The notes beneath the pieces are model-generated. The model worked only from the letters and a program-made list of their open reading frames with translations. It ran no database searches and was not told the DNA's origin. Shown here piece by piece: positions 6,132-6,397 of a stretch of 6,397 bases of DNA. This DNA comes from Clostridia bacterium. Its GTDB lineage: Bacteria; Bacillota_E; RBS10-35; JAJYVN01. Position numbers and translations under genes: made by a program. Location of the stretch: positions 1 through 6,397 of the forward strand of contig DAHWHT010000364.1 of NCBI GenBank assembly GCA_027335515.1, given 5' to 3'. The stretch's first letter is position 1. Each line of letters opens with the position of its first letter.

Positions 6132-6159
6132 TTGACATCGGCTTCCAAGGGTAGATGAT
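6132..6159 (+). promoter_or_regulatory. Promoter giving a leaderless transposase transcript
   Basis: A perfect -35 TTGACA (6132-6137) is followed after 16 bases by GATGAT (6154-6159), which matches TATAAT at four of six positions. Seven bases further is A6166, the first base of the ATG of the transposase remnant. Transcription would start at or next to the start codon, with no room for an SD. The AGGGG just before the ATG is too close (one base) to act as one. Confidence 0.45.
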
Positions 6160-6165
6160 AGGGGC

Positions 6166-6397
6166 ATGGCGTGCGAACGGGTGCTCTCGACGGGGCAAAC
6201 GGCGAAACGTCTCGGCATTTCCGTCCGCACGGTCTACCGTTGGGAGGCCGCCAGCCACCGATGATGCGTCTGGCCTCCGGCCAGCGCCGGTTCTCGGGAA
6301 GGCAGGTCGATGCCTTGCTCCGGGGCAGGCGTGGGGGTGCACCGCGGTGCGCCGTCTAGGCGCGGGTCTCCTCCAACAAGCAAGCCGAAGTCGGCAA
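6166..6397 (+). pseudogene. tnpA: IS607-like serine transposase (TnpA), broken, 3' end outside window
   Basis: Translation from ATG 6166 gives a MerR/excisionase-like helix-turn-helix, LSTGQTAKRLGISVRTVYRWE (from residue 7), typical of the N-terminus of IS607-family TnpA. That frame hits TGA at 6262. The family pattern goes on in the -1 frame from about 6252: QPPMMRLASGQRRFSGRQVDALLRG, the usual end of this DNA-binding domain. One base restored near 6244-6252 would rejoin the two parts. The second frame meets TAG at 6357-6359 and then reads ARVSSNKQAEVG, the start of the serine-recombinase domain; the family motif is YARVSS with the first Ser as nucleophile. The TAG thus stands where Tyr (TAC or TAT) is expected. 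Two independent lesions point to a decayed gene. A free-standing serine recombinase is a less likely alternative. The rest of the catalytic domain, and any tnpB, lie beyond the window. Confidence 0.8.

Larger units (their letters stand above)
5795..6165. other. Gene-free stretch between AHSA1 gene and transposase remnant
   Basis: Upstream of the minus-strand AHSA1 gene this stretch holds two tandem 10-bp repeat arrays (5807-5866), and at its far end the promoter of the transposase remnant (6132-6159). Between about 5867 and 6131 I see no gene, RNA or clear repeat. The short open frames there are compositional. The left end of the IS607-like element must lie somewhere in it if the element is complete on that side; such elements have no terminal inverted repeats, so it cannot be placed by eye. 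Confidence 0.5.

Noticed and set aside
6040..6342. Minus-strand 100-residue frame opposite the transposase remnant
   Set aside because: No SD or recognisable domain; the plus strand in the same place matches the IS607 TnpA pattern in three consecutive segments.
6357..6359. Recoding of TAG as a sense codon
   Set aside because: TAG ends the response regulator and the AHSA1 gene normally in this window, and the same remnant also carries a frameshift, so simple decay explains it.

Overview
The window is about 6.4 kb of very GC-rich bacterial DNA. It has tightly packed genes, GTG and TTG starts, purine-rich Shine-Dalgarno (SD) sites and at least one consensus-like sigma-70/sigma-A promoter. Stops TAA, TAG and TGA are all used normally, so the standard bacterial code applies. 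The composition and gene families would fit a high-GC Bacillota lineage (Symbiobacterium/Thermaerobacter/Limnochordia-like) or another high-GC phylum. The sequence alone does not settle the taxon.

Layout. (1) Bases 2-457: the 3' part of a NarL/LuxR-type response regulator, entering from outside the window. (2) Bases 458-847: a gene-free stretch ending in a good promoter (TTGACG-16-TATAAT), with an inverted repeat just upstream of its -35. (3) Bases 848-5270: four co-directional genes separated by only 26, 13 and 40 bases, probably one operon. They are ornithine carbamoyltransferase (argF), a DinG/XPD-type iron-sulfur helicase, a zinc-ribbon Nudix hydrolase and a penicillin-recognising-fold serine hydrolase without a visible signal peptide. 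(4) Bases 5390-5794, minus strand: a small AHSA1/SRPBCC-domain protein converging on the operon. A 9-bp GC hairpin lies at its 3' end, and phased 10-bp tandem repeats (3 copies plus 2 copies of a second unit) lie upstream of it. (5) Bases 6166-6397: the start of a broken IS607-like serine transposase (tnpA). It has a MerR-like helix-turn-helix, a -1 frameshift, and an amber codon where the Tyr of the catalytic YARVSS motif should be. A TTGACA promoter sits so close that its transcript would be leaderless.

How the genes fit together. The operon combines arginine biosynthesis with a DNA-repair-type helicase and a nucleotide-sanitising-type Nudix enzyme. The co-transcription is inferred from spacing; a functional link is not shown. 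The right edge is accessory DNA carrying a decaying mobile element. I found no CRISPR array, tRNA, rRNA or recognisable defence system. The points most worth a second look are the doubly broken IS607 tnpA, the phased repeats, the Cys-to-Asp change in the ArgF HCLP motif, and the beta-lactamase-fold protein with no export signal.
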